Shown piece after piece: positions 17,320 to 24,694 of a stretch of 64,000 bases of DNA. Positions within the stretch are counted from its first letter, which is position 1. Each line of letters begins with the position of its first letter. Made by a program: the position numbers and the translations under genes. Source of the stretch: Kytococcus schroeteri. GTDB taxonomy: Bacteria > Actinomycetota > Actinomycetes > Actinomycetales > Dermatophilaceae. Under the pieces are notes generated by a model. It was given only the letters and a program-made list of their open reading frames with translations. It was not told where the DNA came from and made no database searches. The stretch is taken from contig NZ_JBHLVH010000003.1 in the NCBI RefSeq assembly GCF_042433515.1, positions 13,113 to 77,112 on the forward strand. The letters are read 5' to 3'.

Positions 17320-17976
17320 TCAGTCGGTGACCAGCAGCACGATCAGGGTGCGGGGCCCGTGGACTCCCTCCACCCGCTCCAGCTCGATGTCGCTGGTCGC
17401 ACTCGGACCGCTGATCCACGTCTGCGGCTGGGCAGCCTCCGCATCGGGGTGCAGGCGAGCCACGGCCTGCGGCACATCGGCCACCACCTGCTCGGCGCGG
17501 ACCACACAGACGTGGGTGTCCGGCACCAGGCTCAGCGCGCGGCGCCCCTGGTCCGGGCCATGGTCGAGCACGATCGTCCCGGTCGCGGCGATGCCGACTG
17601 CGGCGGCGGTGACCACCGCATCCACCCCGTCCAGCCCCGCGGTGTCGACCTCCTGCTCGGCGACCACCCGCATCGACCCGTGGCGCACCTCGGACAGCCA
17701 CCGGTCATCGAGGCCGGTGGGGACGACCACCGAGGAGCACCCGGCCACCTGCAGGGCGCCAGCCACGGCCCGCGGCAGGTCGGCGGAGGTGACGGGCTGC
17801 ACGGTGGCCCGGTAGTCACGCACCACCTCGGTGAAGCGCTCCAGCACCCCCTCGGCAGGTGGTTCGGCGCCCTGCATGGTGGGCATGGTGCGGTGCCCGA
17901 CCTGCGGGTCGGGGGCACCGTCCACGTCGGCGAGCGCGCCGCGCAGTCGGTCCAGGATCTCGCTGCGGGCGCTCAT
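17320..17976 (-). CDS. lutC: Lactate utilisation protein C (LUD domain)
   Basis: A 218-residue LUD-domain protein, last gene of lutABC. It has the conserved segments SVVVPTGLDDRWL, DAVVTAAAVGIAATGTIVLDHG and WISGPSATSDIELERVEGVHGPR, the latter two diagnostic of LutC/YkgG. With LutA and LutB it forms the iron-sulfur L-lactate dehydrogenase complex feeding electrons to the respiratory chain. Its ATG overlaps the lutB stop (ATGA). Confidence 0.93.
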   Translation of the reverse strand: MSARSEILDRLRGALADVDGAPDPQVGHRTMPTMQGAEPPAEGVLERFTEVVRDYRATVQPVTSADLPRAVAGALQVAGCSSVVVPTGLDDRWLSEVRHGSMRVVAEQEVDTAGLDGVDAVVTAAAVGIAATGTIVLDHGPDQGRRALSLVPDTHVCVVRAEQVVADVPQAVARLHPDAEAAQPQTWISGPSATSDIELERVEGVHGPRTLIVLLVTD

Positions 17977-19454
17977 CGCTCGCCTTTCTCGGTCGTGTCG
18001 TCACCGTGCTCGCGGGCCCACCACTGGCGGAAGGTCTCCGCGGGTGGCGCCGAAAGGTCCCGCGCCCCGGTCCACGCGCCGAGGCCGGGCAGCGCCCGGA
18101 ACGGCCGGTCACCCCGCAGTCGACCCACGGTGGTGGCGGCCCGTTGAGCAGCCTCCAACCGGCGGTGGTCGGACATCACCCAGGTGGCCGCCTTCATCGC
18201 CGCCGCCTCGGCCCGGTGCCCGCCGGCCTCCACCGAGCGCTCCCGACCCTCCACCAGCAGCGTGGGGATGTCGATGCGCACCGGGCAGGCGTCGAAGCAG
18301 GCGCCGCACAGGCTGGAGGCGTAGGGCAGGGAGGCGTCCACCTCGGAGGACACCCCGCGCAGCAGCGGGTTGAGCACGGCGCCGATGGGGCCGGGGTAGA
18401 CCGAGCCGTAGGCGTGGCCACCGGTGCGCTCGTAGACCGGGCAGACGTTCAGGCAGGCCGAGCAGCGGATGCAGCGCAGCGCCTGCCGGCCGGTGGTGTC
18501 CGCCAGGGCATGGGACCGCCCGTTGTCCAGCAGCACCACGTGCACCTCCTGCGGCCCGTCGCCGGGGTGCACCCCGCTCCAGACGGTGGTGTACGGGTTC
18601 ATCCGCTCGCCGGTGCTCGAACGCGGCAGCAGCTGCAGCATCGACTCCAGGTCCTCCCAGCGGGGCAGCACCTTCTCGATGCCGACCACCGAGACCAGGG
18701 TCTCGGGCAGGGTCAGGCACATCCGGCCGTTGCCCTCGGACTCCACCACCACCAGGCTGCCGGTCTCGGCCACGGCGAAGTTGGCCCCGGAGACCGCGAC
18801 CTTGGCGCGCAGGAACTTCTCGCGCAGGTGCACCCGGGCCGCCTCGGCCAGGCGGGCGGGTTCGTCGGTGAGGTCCGCCGGCGCCGGGCGGCCCACCCGG
18901 CCCATCTCGGCGCGGAAGATGTCCCGCACCTCGCTGCGGTTGCGGTGGATCGCCGGCACCAGGATGTGGCTGGGCAGGTCACCGCCGAGTTGCACGATGA
19001 GCTCGGCCAGGTCGGTCTCCCAGGCGTGGATGCCCGCGCCCTCCAGGGCCTCGTTCAGCTCGATCTCCTGGGTGGCCATCGACTTGACCTTCACCACCTC
19101 CTCGGCCCCCTTGGCCCGGGCGATGTCGATGACGATGCGGTTCGCCTCGGCAGCGTCGCGGGCCCAGTGCACGGTGGCCCCACGGGCGGTCAGCTGCTCC
19201 TCGAGCTGCTCGAGATAGTGCGGCAGGTGGCGCAGCGCCTCGTCCTTGGTGGCCTCCCCGGCCAGTCGGAGCTGCTCCCACTGGTCGACCTCGCCGACCA
19301 CCTCGGCCCGCTTGGCGCGGATGGTGTGGGTGGCGTGGTGCAGGTTGCGCCGCTGCGTGCTCTTGCCCAGCGCCTCGCGGGCCGCTTCCGGGAAGGGAGG
19401 CATGCCCAGGAAGGTGGGCGAGGTCTGCTGGACCGGTCCGGGAATGGTCGTCAT
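17973..19454 (-). CDS. lutB: Lactate utilisation iron-sulfur protein B
   Basis: A 493-residue protein with an N-terminal LUD domain (conserved VKSMATQEIELNEALE and FAVAETGSLVVVESEGN) and a C-terminal 2x[4Fe-4S] ferredoxin module with CIRCSACLNVCPVY and SLCGACFDACPVRIDIP. ATG 19454 overlaps the lutA stop and is preferred over earlier in-frame codons, which would lie inside lutA. Length and order match LutB of Bacillus and actinobacteria. Function is L-lactate oxidation in the LutABC complex. Confidence 0.94.
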   Translation of the reverse strand: MTTIPGPVQQTSPTFLGMPPFPEAAREALGKSTQRRNLHHATHTIRAKRAEVVGEVDQWEQLRLAGEATKDEALRHLPHYLEQLEEQLTARGATVHWARDAAEANRIVIDIARAKGAEEVVKVKSMATQEIELNEALEGAGIHAWETDLAELIVQLGGDLPSHILVPAIHRNRSEVRDIFRAEMGRVGRPAPADLTDEPARLAEAARVHLREKFLRAKVAVSGANFAVAETGSLVVVESEGNGRMCLTLPETLVSVVGIEKVLPRWEDLESMLQLLPRSSTGERMNPYTTVWSGVHPGDGPQEVHVVLLDNGRSHALADTTGRQALRCIRCSACLNVCPVYERTGGHAYGSVYPGPIGAVLNPLLRGVSSEVDASLPYASSLCGACFDACPVRIDIPTLLVEGRERSVEAGGHRAEAAAMKAATWVMSDHRRLEAAQRAATTVGRLRGDRPFRALPGLGAWTGARDLSAPPAETFRQWWAREHGDDTTEKGER

Positions 19455-20248
19455 GCTGGGTCCTCCTGGGTGGATGCGAGCACCTCGGCCAGGTGCAGGG
19501 TGCGCACGCCGGACCGCTGCCGGCCGAGCACTCCGCCGATCTGGGCCAGGCACGAGTTGTCCCCGGCCACCACGACCTCGGCGCCGGTGGCCGTCACCTG
19601 CCGGGCCTTCTCGGCCCCCATCGCCACCGAGACGTCGGAGTTCTTCACGGCGAAGGTGCCGCCGAAGCCGCAGCACTCCTGCGCCCCCGGCAGCTCGCGC
19701 AGGTCGATGCCGCGCACCGCCCGGAGCAGCTGCAAGGGGCGGTCGCCGACGCGCAGCATGCGCAGTGAGTGGCAGGTGGGGTGGTAGGTCACCGAGTGCG
19801 GGAAGAAGGCCCCCACATCGGTGACCCCCAGCACGTCGACGAGGAACTCCGAGAGCTCGTGCACGCGCGGGGCCAGCGCGGCGGCATCTCGCTCCAGGCC
19901 GGTGTCGCCCACGGCGCGGGCGATGCCGGTGTGCTGGTGGCGCACCGAGCCCACGCAGGAGCCCGAGGGGGCCACCACCGCGTCGTAGTCACCGAAGGTG
20001 TCGATGAAGGAGCGCACCAGTCCGGCGGCCCGCGGCCCGTACCCGGTGTTGGTGAACATCTGGCCGCAGCAGGTCTGCTCCATCGGGAAGTCGACCTGCA
20101 CCCCAAGACGCTCCAGCAGTCGGACCGTGGCCTTGGGCGCCTCGGGCCACATGGTGTCGTTGAAACAGGTGGCGAACAGGGCAACCCGGCGGGGGCGGGA
20201 GGGTGGGAGAGAGGCGCCTGCAGCGCCCTCGATCTGGGCAGTCGTCAC
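19451..20248 (-). CDS. lutA: Lactate utilisation protein A (CCG-domain Fe-S oxidoreductase)
   Basis: A 265-residue protein with two cysteine-rich CCG domains: EQTCCGQMFTNTGY (near residue 60) and GAQECCGFGGTFAVKN (near 190). These are the marks of LutA/GlpC-type heterodisulfide-reductase-like subunits. The start is GTG 20248, which overlaps the stop of an upstream lactate-permease remnant (GTGA). The operon therefore originally read permease-lutA-lutB-lutC, and lutA may have depended on coupled translation of the lost gene. Confidence 0.93.
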   Translation of the reverse strand: MTTAQIEGAAGASLPPSRPRRVALFATCFNDTMWPEAPKATVRLLERLGVQVDFPMEQTCCGQMFTNTGYGPRAAGLVRSFIDTFGDYDAVVAPSGSCVGSVRHQHTGIARAVGDTGLERDAAALAPRVHELSEFLVDVLGVTDVGAFFPHSVTYHPTCHSLRMLRVGDRPLQLLRAVRGIDLRELPGAQECCGFGGTFAVKNSDVSVAMGAEKARQVTATGAEVVVAGDNSCLAQIGGVLGRQRSGVRTLHLAEVLASTQEDPA

Positions 20249-20361
20249 GGCATCCGTCCTTCCAGCACGGTGGCCTGCAGGCCGACGATGAGGCAGGCCA
20301 CCACCAGCCTACCGATGCTCCAGGGCAGCCCCTTGCGCAGGATCTCCGACTCCCGCCCGCG
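20245..20361 (-). pseudogene. lctP: C-terminal stub of an L-lactate permease
   Basis: The frame ending at TGA 20245-20247 reads RGRESEILRKGLPWSIG followed by a hydrophobic helix (RLVVACLIVGLQATVL) and EGRMP. The pattern of a charged E-x-x-L-R-K segment, one last membrane helix and a P-terminated end matches the C-terminus of LctP/LldP lactate permeases as I recall them. Upstream of about 20361 the similarity stops, and an in-frame stop occurs at 20402-20404, where the next gene's 3' end begins. About 500 codons of permease are missing. Confidence 0.65.
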
Positions 20362-20403
20362 CGGGGTTTGGGCGGACCTCACGCGGGACTGACCCGCGAG
20401 GGC

Positions 20404-21183
20404 TCAGACCGTCAACAAGGAGGCGCCCCTGCGGCGGGCCTTCCCCGCCGCAACCGGCTCGTGGGAGTCCGCCGTCTCCTCCCGCCGCCACCCACCCACG
20501 GCATCGGCCAGGACGGCACGCCCCGAGTCCATCGTCAGCACCCGGTCCATGAGTCCCAGGTGTCGCTCGTCGTGGGTCACCACCACGGTGGCCACGTCGT
20601 GCTCCCGGGCGATGTCCACCAGACGGGCGAACACCTCGCCGGCACGGGCCGGGTCCAGGGCCGAGGTCGGCTCGTCCACGAGCAGCACCTTGGGGTCGCC
20701 CATGATGGCGCGGGCGATGGAGATGCGCTGCTGCTGGCCACCGGAGAGCTGGTGCGGGCGGAGCCCCTCCACGCCGGGAAGGTCCATCTCGGCCAACAGG
20801 CTCCGGGCGCGCTCACGGGCGGCGGCCAGGTCCTTGCCGCGCGCGCCCCGCAGACGGGCCACCAGCTCCAGCTGCTCCAGAGCCGTCAGGGCCGGCAGCA
20901 GCTTGGCCTGCTGGAACACCAGGCCCACGGTGTCGCGGCGCACGGCGTCACGCTCCGAGGCGCCGAGATCGCCGCACTCCCGGCCACCCAACCGCACGCT
21001 GCCCCCATCGGGGTGGCGCAGCAGGCCGGCCACGGCGAGCGCGGTGGACTTGCCCGAGCCGGACGGCCCGGTGAGGGCGATGATCTCGCCGGGCGCCACC
21101 TCGAGGGAGAAACCGTCCAGCACGTGGCGCACGTCGTCGCCATCGGGGAAGCTCACGGTCACATCAGTCAGTTCGAGGCTCAT
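20404..21183 (-). CDS. ABC exporter ATP-binding protein (LolD/MacB class)
   Basis: 259 residues: Walker A GPSGSGKST, Q-loop VFQQAKLLPALTALEQ, signature QLSGGQQQRISIARAI, Walker B VLLVDEPTSALDPA, switch His VVVTHDERHL. A C-terminal extension of about 35 residues (RREETADSHEPVAAGKARRRG) is unusual for the class. The start overlaps the stop of the upstream permease gene. The class exports lipoproteins, peptides or antibiotics; the divergent two-component system suggests a stress- or drug-responsive exporter. Confidence 0.92.
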   Translation of the reverse strand: MSLELTDVTVSFPDGDDVRHVLDGFSLEVAPGEIIALTGPSGSGKSTALAVAGLLRHPDGGSVRLGGRECGDLGASERDAVRRDTVGLVFQQAKLLPALTALEQLELVARLRGARGKDLAAARERARSLLAEMDLPGVEGLRPHQLSGGQQQRISIARAIMGDPKVLLVDEPTSALDPARAGEVFARLVDIAREHDVATVVVTHDERHLGLMDRVLTMDSGRAVLADAVGGWRREETADSHEPVAAGKARRRGASLLTV

Positions 21184-22172
21184 CGGGCTCCCTCCAGGGC
21201 CAGCGCGGGGTCAATGGTCAGGACGCGGCGGACGGCCAGGGCGCCGCCCACGAGTCCGGCGGCCACGAGCAGCAGCCACGGGACGACGGTGGTCAGGACG
21301 GAGAGTTCGAAGGGCACGGCGCCGGTGGTGACGACCCAGGCGCCCAGGGCGGCGGCCACGAGGGCACCGAAGCCTCCGCCGACCACGAGGAGCAGCAGGC
21401 CCTGCGTGAGCACGTCGGTGACCAGGGTGCGGCGGCGGGCGCCGAGGGCGCGCATCACCGCCAGGTCGCCGGTGCGCTGGATGGTCCAGACGGTGAGGAA
21501 GGCACTCACCACCACCGCGGAGACCACGAGCAGCAGGCCGCGGATGAGGTTGAGCGAGCCCTGCTCGGAGGCGTAGGAGCCCACGGCCTGGAGGGCCTCG
21601 CCGCGGTCCATGACGGTGGTGCCGGCGGGGGCCTTCGGGTCGGCCTCGGGGAGCACCAGGGCGGTGGCGGCCGAGCCGGTGGCCATGGGCAGCTGCTGCC
21701 AGGTGTCCATGGGGAGCCACACGGCCGGCAGGTGGTTGAGGTCCAGGTACTCGTCGTCCTTGCCCACACCGGTGAGGGTGCCGTCGCGGTTGACCTTCGC
21801 GTCGCGCACGAGGTGGCCACCGGCGGCCTCGGAGAGGGGGCCGTCGGGGTCGATGCCGATGACGGAGACGGTCTCGGTGCTGCCGTCGGTGGCGATGCGT
21901 GCGGTGGCCATGCCCACCGCGTGCTGCTCGTTGCCGGCCACCTGCTCAGCGGAGAGCTGGCTGCGCGAGAGCTCCACCTTCTCGCCATTGCTCGGCGAGG
22001 CGACGACCACCGACTCGCCCGGCAGGGCCTTGACGGCCGAGACGCTCTGCGCACCCAGCCCGGCCGTGAGGCCGCTGAGGGCCACGACCAGCAGCGACAC
22101 CAGTGCCACCACCAGACCCATGACCGCGAACCGTCCGCGCGCGAACCATGCGTCGCGCAGTGCCACGAACAT
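21180..22172 (-). CDS. FtsX-like ABC transporter permease (DevC/MacB type)
   Basis: A 330-residue permease with the four-helix FtsX layout: helix 1 (FAVMGLVVALVSLLVVAL), an extracytoplasmic domain of about 190 residues, then three C-terminal helices with the conserved block RTGDLAVMRALGARRRTLVTDVL. ATG 22172 begins the operon. It overlaps the ATPase by 4 bp. It pairs with the ATPase at 20404 and lies divergent to a histidine kinase gene, an arrangement typical of LiaRS- or DesKR-type sensing of cell-envelope stress. Confidence 0.92.
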   Translation of the reverse strand: MFVALRDAWFARGRFAVMGLVVALVSLLVVALSGLTAGLGAQSVSAVKALPGESVVVASPSNGEKVELSRSQLSAEQVAGNEQHAVGMATARIATDGSTETVSVIGIDPDGPLSEAAGGHLVRDAKVNRDGTLTGVGKDDEYLDLNHLPAVWLPMDTWQQLPMATGSAATALVLPEADPKAPAGTTVMDRGEALQAVGSYASEQGSLNLIRGLLLVVSAVVVSAFLTVWTIQRTGDLAVMRALGARRRTLVTDVLTQGLLLLVVGGGFGALVAAALGAWVVTTGAVPFELSVLTTVVPWLLLVAAGLVGGALAVRRVLTIDPALALEGAR

Positions 22173-22356
22173 CTCGTCCTCCTCGATCCTGCCCGGTCGG
22201 TTGTCCGGGCATGAACCAGTTCACCGCCCGGGGAGGCGGATTCCATCGGCTGACCGGTGGGGTGCGACCTCAACCGTTCGGTGGATGGCGGGCGGGCAGG
22301 TCCAGGAGGGGGCCCACACCGCCAGGGGCCGGGTCCGACACCGGCCCCTGCTCGCG

Positions 22357-22454
22357 GCGCGGGAAACCGTGCGCTGCACGGGAAAGGTGGCCACCGCACG
22401 GGAAGTTCCACGTGCGCCCGTGAGGTTTCCCGTGCCCGGCGACGGTTCCCGTGC
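22357..22454. promoter_or_regulatory. Array of GCACGGGAA / TTCCCGTGC sites between the ABC exporter and the two-component system
   Basis: Forward copies GCGCGGGAA (22357), GCACGGGAA (22376) and GCACGGGAA (22396) are 19-20 nt apart. Reverse copies TTCCACGTGC (22406), TTCCCGTGC (22427) and TTCCCGTGC (22446) are 19-21 nt apart. The two halves meet in a near-perfect palindrome, CGCACGGGAAgTTCCaCGTGCG. Two-turn spacing on one DNA face and the divergent position suggest cooperative operator sites, most simply for the LuxR-type regulator encoded at 23689. The rest of the 353-bp gap holds the kinase -10 box; no other gene was seen. Confidence 0.65.
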
Positions 22455-22513
22455 GCCCACGCCACACGGCCCCGCACCACCCGCCACGGGCCGGCGTCGA
22501 CCCGCCCACCACC

Positions 22514-22519
22514 TACGGT
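22514..22519 (+). promoter_or_regulatory. -10 box TACGGT for a leaderless histidine kinase message
   Basis: TACGGT ends 6 nt before ATG 22526. There is no ribosome-binding site. Confidence 0.6.
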
Positions 22520-22525
22520 GACCCC

Positions 22526-23692
22526 ATGGAACGCGTGACCCGGGTGATGGCGCAGGTGCTGATGCTGGCCCTCCTCGCCCTGGCCACGTGGCAGTCCGGG
22601 GCCAGCCCCCGCCCCACGCCCCCGGACACGGACCCCGCCCTGCCGTGGTGGACCTTTGGCCTGGCCGGTGCCGTCTGGTGGCTCACCCTCGGCGGAGCCT
22701 TCACCCGCCGCGTCGCCGGCTCCACCCCCCTCTCCCCCACCCGGGCCAACCTCGCCTGGCTGGTGGCGCTGAGCCTCGGGTGGGCCGTGCTCATGCACCT
22801 GCACCCGGCGTTCGCGTGGGTGGCCTTCCCGCTGTTCGTGCTCTGGCTCATGCACCAGCCGCTGCGCTGGGCCGTCCCCGCCGTCGCGGTGCTCACCGCC
22901 CTCGTCGCGAGCGCCGAACTCGCCTCCCCCGACGGGGGGCTCGGCGGCGTGGTGGGCCCCGCCATCGGTGGTGCCGCGTGCGTGCTCGGCGCCTGGACGA
23001 TGACGCGCGTGCGCCAGGAGTCCGAGACCCGGGCGGCCCTCGTGGACGAGCTGCGCGACACCCGCGCCGCCCTGGCCGCCGCCCACGCCGAGGCCGGGGC
23101 ACTGGCCGAGCGCCACCGCATCGCCCGCGACCTGCACGACACCGTGGTGCAGTCCTTCACGAGCGTGGTGCTGCTCACCGGCGCCGTGCCCGAGGGCCCC
23201 GACCGCGACCCACTGCTGGACCGCATCGAGGACGTGGCGCGCGACGGGCTCGCCGAGTCGCGCCGCGTGGTGGAGGCCCTGCGCCGCGAGGACGGCCGCA
23301 GCCTCACCGACGCGCTGCGCCAGGCCGCCGAGGCCGTGGTGGACCCGCCCACCGAGCTCGTCGTCACCGGCACCGAGCGCCAGCTGCCCACCGCCACCGA
23401 GGTGGGTCTGCTCCGCATCGCGCAGGGGGCGCTGGGCAACGTCACCGAGCACGCCGGCGCCACTCGGGCCACGGTCACGCTCACCTTCGGCGACGACCAC
23501 GTGCGTCTGGTGGTGGCCGACGACGGCCGCGGCGGGGCCCGCCTGGACGCCCCGCCGCGCACCGACGGGGGCGCCACCCGCGGCACCGGGCTCACCGGGG
23601 CGCGAGACCGGGCCGCCGACCTGGGCGGCACGCTGGAGCTGCACTCTCCGCCGCGTGGCGGCACCCGACTCACCGTGGAGGTCCCCGCATGA
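22526..23692 (+). CDS. Sensor histidine kinase (HisKA_3 / NarL-partner type)
   Basis: 388 residues. The N-terminal half has four to five hydrophobic helices and little extracytoplasmic sequence (an intramembrane-sensing type). The dimerisation/phosphoacceptor block is AERHRIARDLHDTVVQSF, with the HD of HisKA_3 kinases. The HATPase domain has GALGNVTEHAGATRA and DDGRGG, then GTGLTGARDRAADLGG. It would phosphorylate the LuxR-type regulator whose ATG overlaps its stop. It probably senses envelope or drug stress and controls the divergent ABC exporter (inference). Confidence 0.92.
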   Translation: MERVTRVMAQVLMLALLALATWQSGASPRPTPPDTDPALPWWTFGLAGAVWWLTLGGAFTRRVAGSTPLSPTRANLAWLVALSLGWAVLMHLHPAFAWVAFPLFVLWLMHQPLRWAVPAVAVLTALVASAELASPDGGLGGVVGPAIGGAACVLGAWTMTRVRQESETRAALVDELRDTRAALAAAHAEAGALAERHRIARDLHDTVVQSFTSVVLLTGAVPEGPDRDPLLDRIEDVARDGLAESRRVVEALRREDGRSLTDALRQAAEAVVDPPTELVVTGTERQLPTATEVGLLRIAQGALGNVTEHAGATRATVTLTFGDDHVRLVVADDGRGGARLDAPPRTDGGATRGTGLTGARDRAADLGGTLELHSPPRGGTRLTVEVPA

Positions 23693-24375
23693 GCGCCCAG
23701 GCCACACCGCGCCCCACCACCCGGGTGGTGCTCGTGGACGACCACCCCGTGGTGCGGGCCGGCATGTCGGCGGTGCTGGCGGCCGGCGGCGACATCGAGG
23801 TGGTGGCCGAGGCCGGTTCGCACGCCGAGGCGATGACGGTGCTCACCGGGTCGGGCGGGCCGCTGGCCGGGGCGGTGCCGGACCTGGTGGTGGTGGACCT
23901 GCACCTGGGGTCCGGGCCGGACGGGGCGGCGCTCATCCGCGACCTGCGCGCGGCCGGGGTGGCCACGCCGATGTTGGTGCTCACCGCCCACGACTCCGGC
24001 GACGACGTGCTGCGCGCCGTGGAGGCCGGGGCCGCCGGGTACCTGCTCAAGGACGCCCCGCCGGCCACCCTGCGCGATGGCGTGCACCGCGCCGCCGCGG
24101 GCGAGACGGTGCTGGCCCCGGCCGCTGCGGCGCACCTGGTGGCCGGGCGGCGCACGCCTGCCCCGGAGCCGGCGGCCGCGGCGACGCTCACCGCCCGCGA
24201 GCTGGAGGTGCTCCGAGGCGTGGCGCGCGGCCTGACCAACCGGCAGGTGGCGCGGGAGCTCGGCATCGGCGAGGCGACGGTGAAGACGCACCTGGTGCAC
24301 GCGTTCACGGCGCTGGGGGCGGTCAACCGGACCGATGCGGTGCTGCGCGCGCAGGAGCTCGGCCTGCTCGACTGA
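23689..24375 (+). CDS. LuxR/NarL-family response regulator
   Basis: 228 residues. The receiver domain has DDHPVV at the acidic pocket, the phosphorylatable Asp in PDLVVVDLHLG, a Thr in VLTAHD and Lys in LLKDAPP. The LuxR-type helix-turn-helix is TARELEVLRGVARGLTNRQVARELGIGEATVKTHL. It overlaps the kinase gene by 4 bp. It is the best candidate to bind the site array at 22357-22454. Confidence 0.94.
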   Translation: MSAQATPRPTTRVVLVDDHPVVRAGMSAVLAAGGDIEVVAEAGSHAEAMTVLTGSGGPLAGAVPDLVVVDLHLGSGPDGAALIRDLRAAGVATPMLVLTAHDSGDDVLRAVEAGAAGYLLKDAPPATLRDGVHRAAAGETVLAPAAAAHLVAGRRTPAPEPAAAATLTARELEVLRGVARGLTNRQVARELGIGEATVKTHLVHAFTALGAVNRTDAVLRAQELGLLD

Positions 24376-24440
24376 GCGGGGCGGGGTGGCCCGCGGGGCT
24401 CAGGATGGTCCCGTCCGGACCACCCGTCCCGGGACGTGAG

Positions 24441-24489
24441 GGGGCCATGAAGGGTCACCTCGACTGTCGAGGTGACCCTTCATGGCCCC
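24441..24489. terminator. 49-bp perfect hairpin downstream of the two-component operon
   Basis: GGGGCCATGAAGGGTCACCT plus CGA (24441-24463) is exactly complementary to 24467-24489, a 23-bp stem with loop CTG. It ends 66 bp past the regulator stop, so it most probably terminates the two-component operon. There is no U-tract. In the rest of the 319-bp gap before the BCCT gene there is a TATGGT -10-like box near 24590; nothing else was seen. Confidence 0.8.
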
Positions 24490-24694
24490 TCGGCGCGTGG
24501 GCCGCCGGGGCGACACCTGTCTCGCCCGGCGGCGCCCGGGGAACCCATCACCGAGCGGCCGGGAGAGCTTGCCCTCGCGCGTCACGACGTTATGGTGGGT
24601 CCGATCGACCGGTCGCGGGCCCCCGGCCCGGGGCGCCCGGACGGGCGTCGGGAGGGAGTCCGCGAGCGCACACACCCCCGACCCAGGAACCCCC

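Noticed and set aside
22357..22454. The regularly spaced repeats as a mini CRISPR array.
   Set aside because: Units are only 9 nt, half are inverted and spacing is about 20 nt; no cas genes are nearby.
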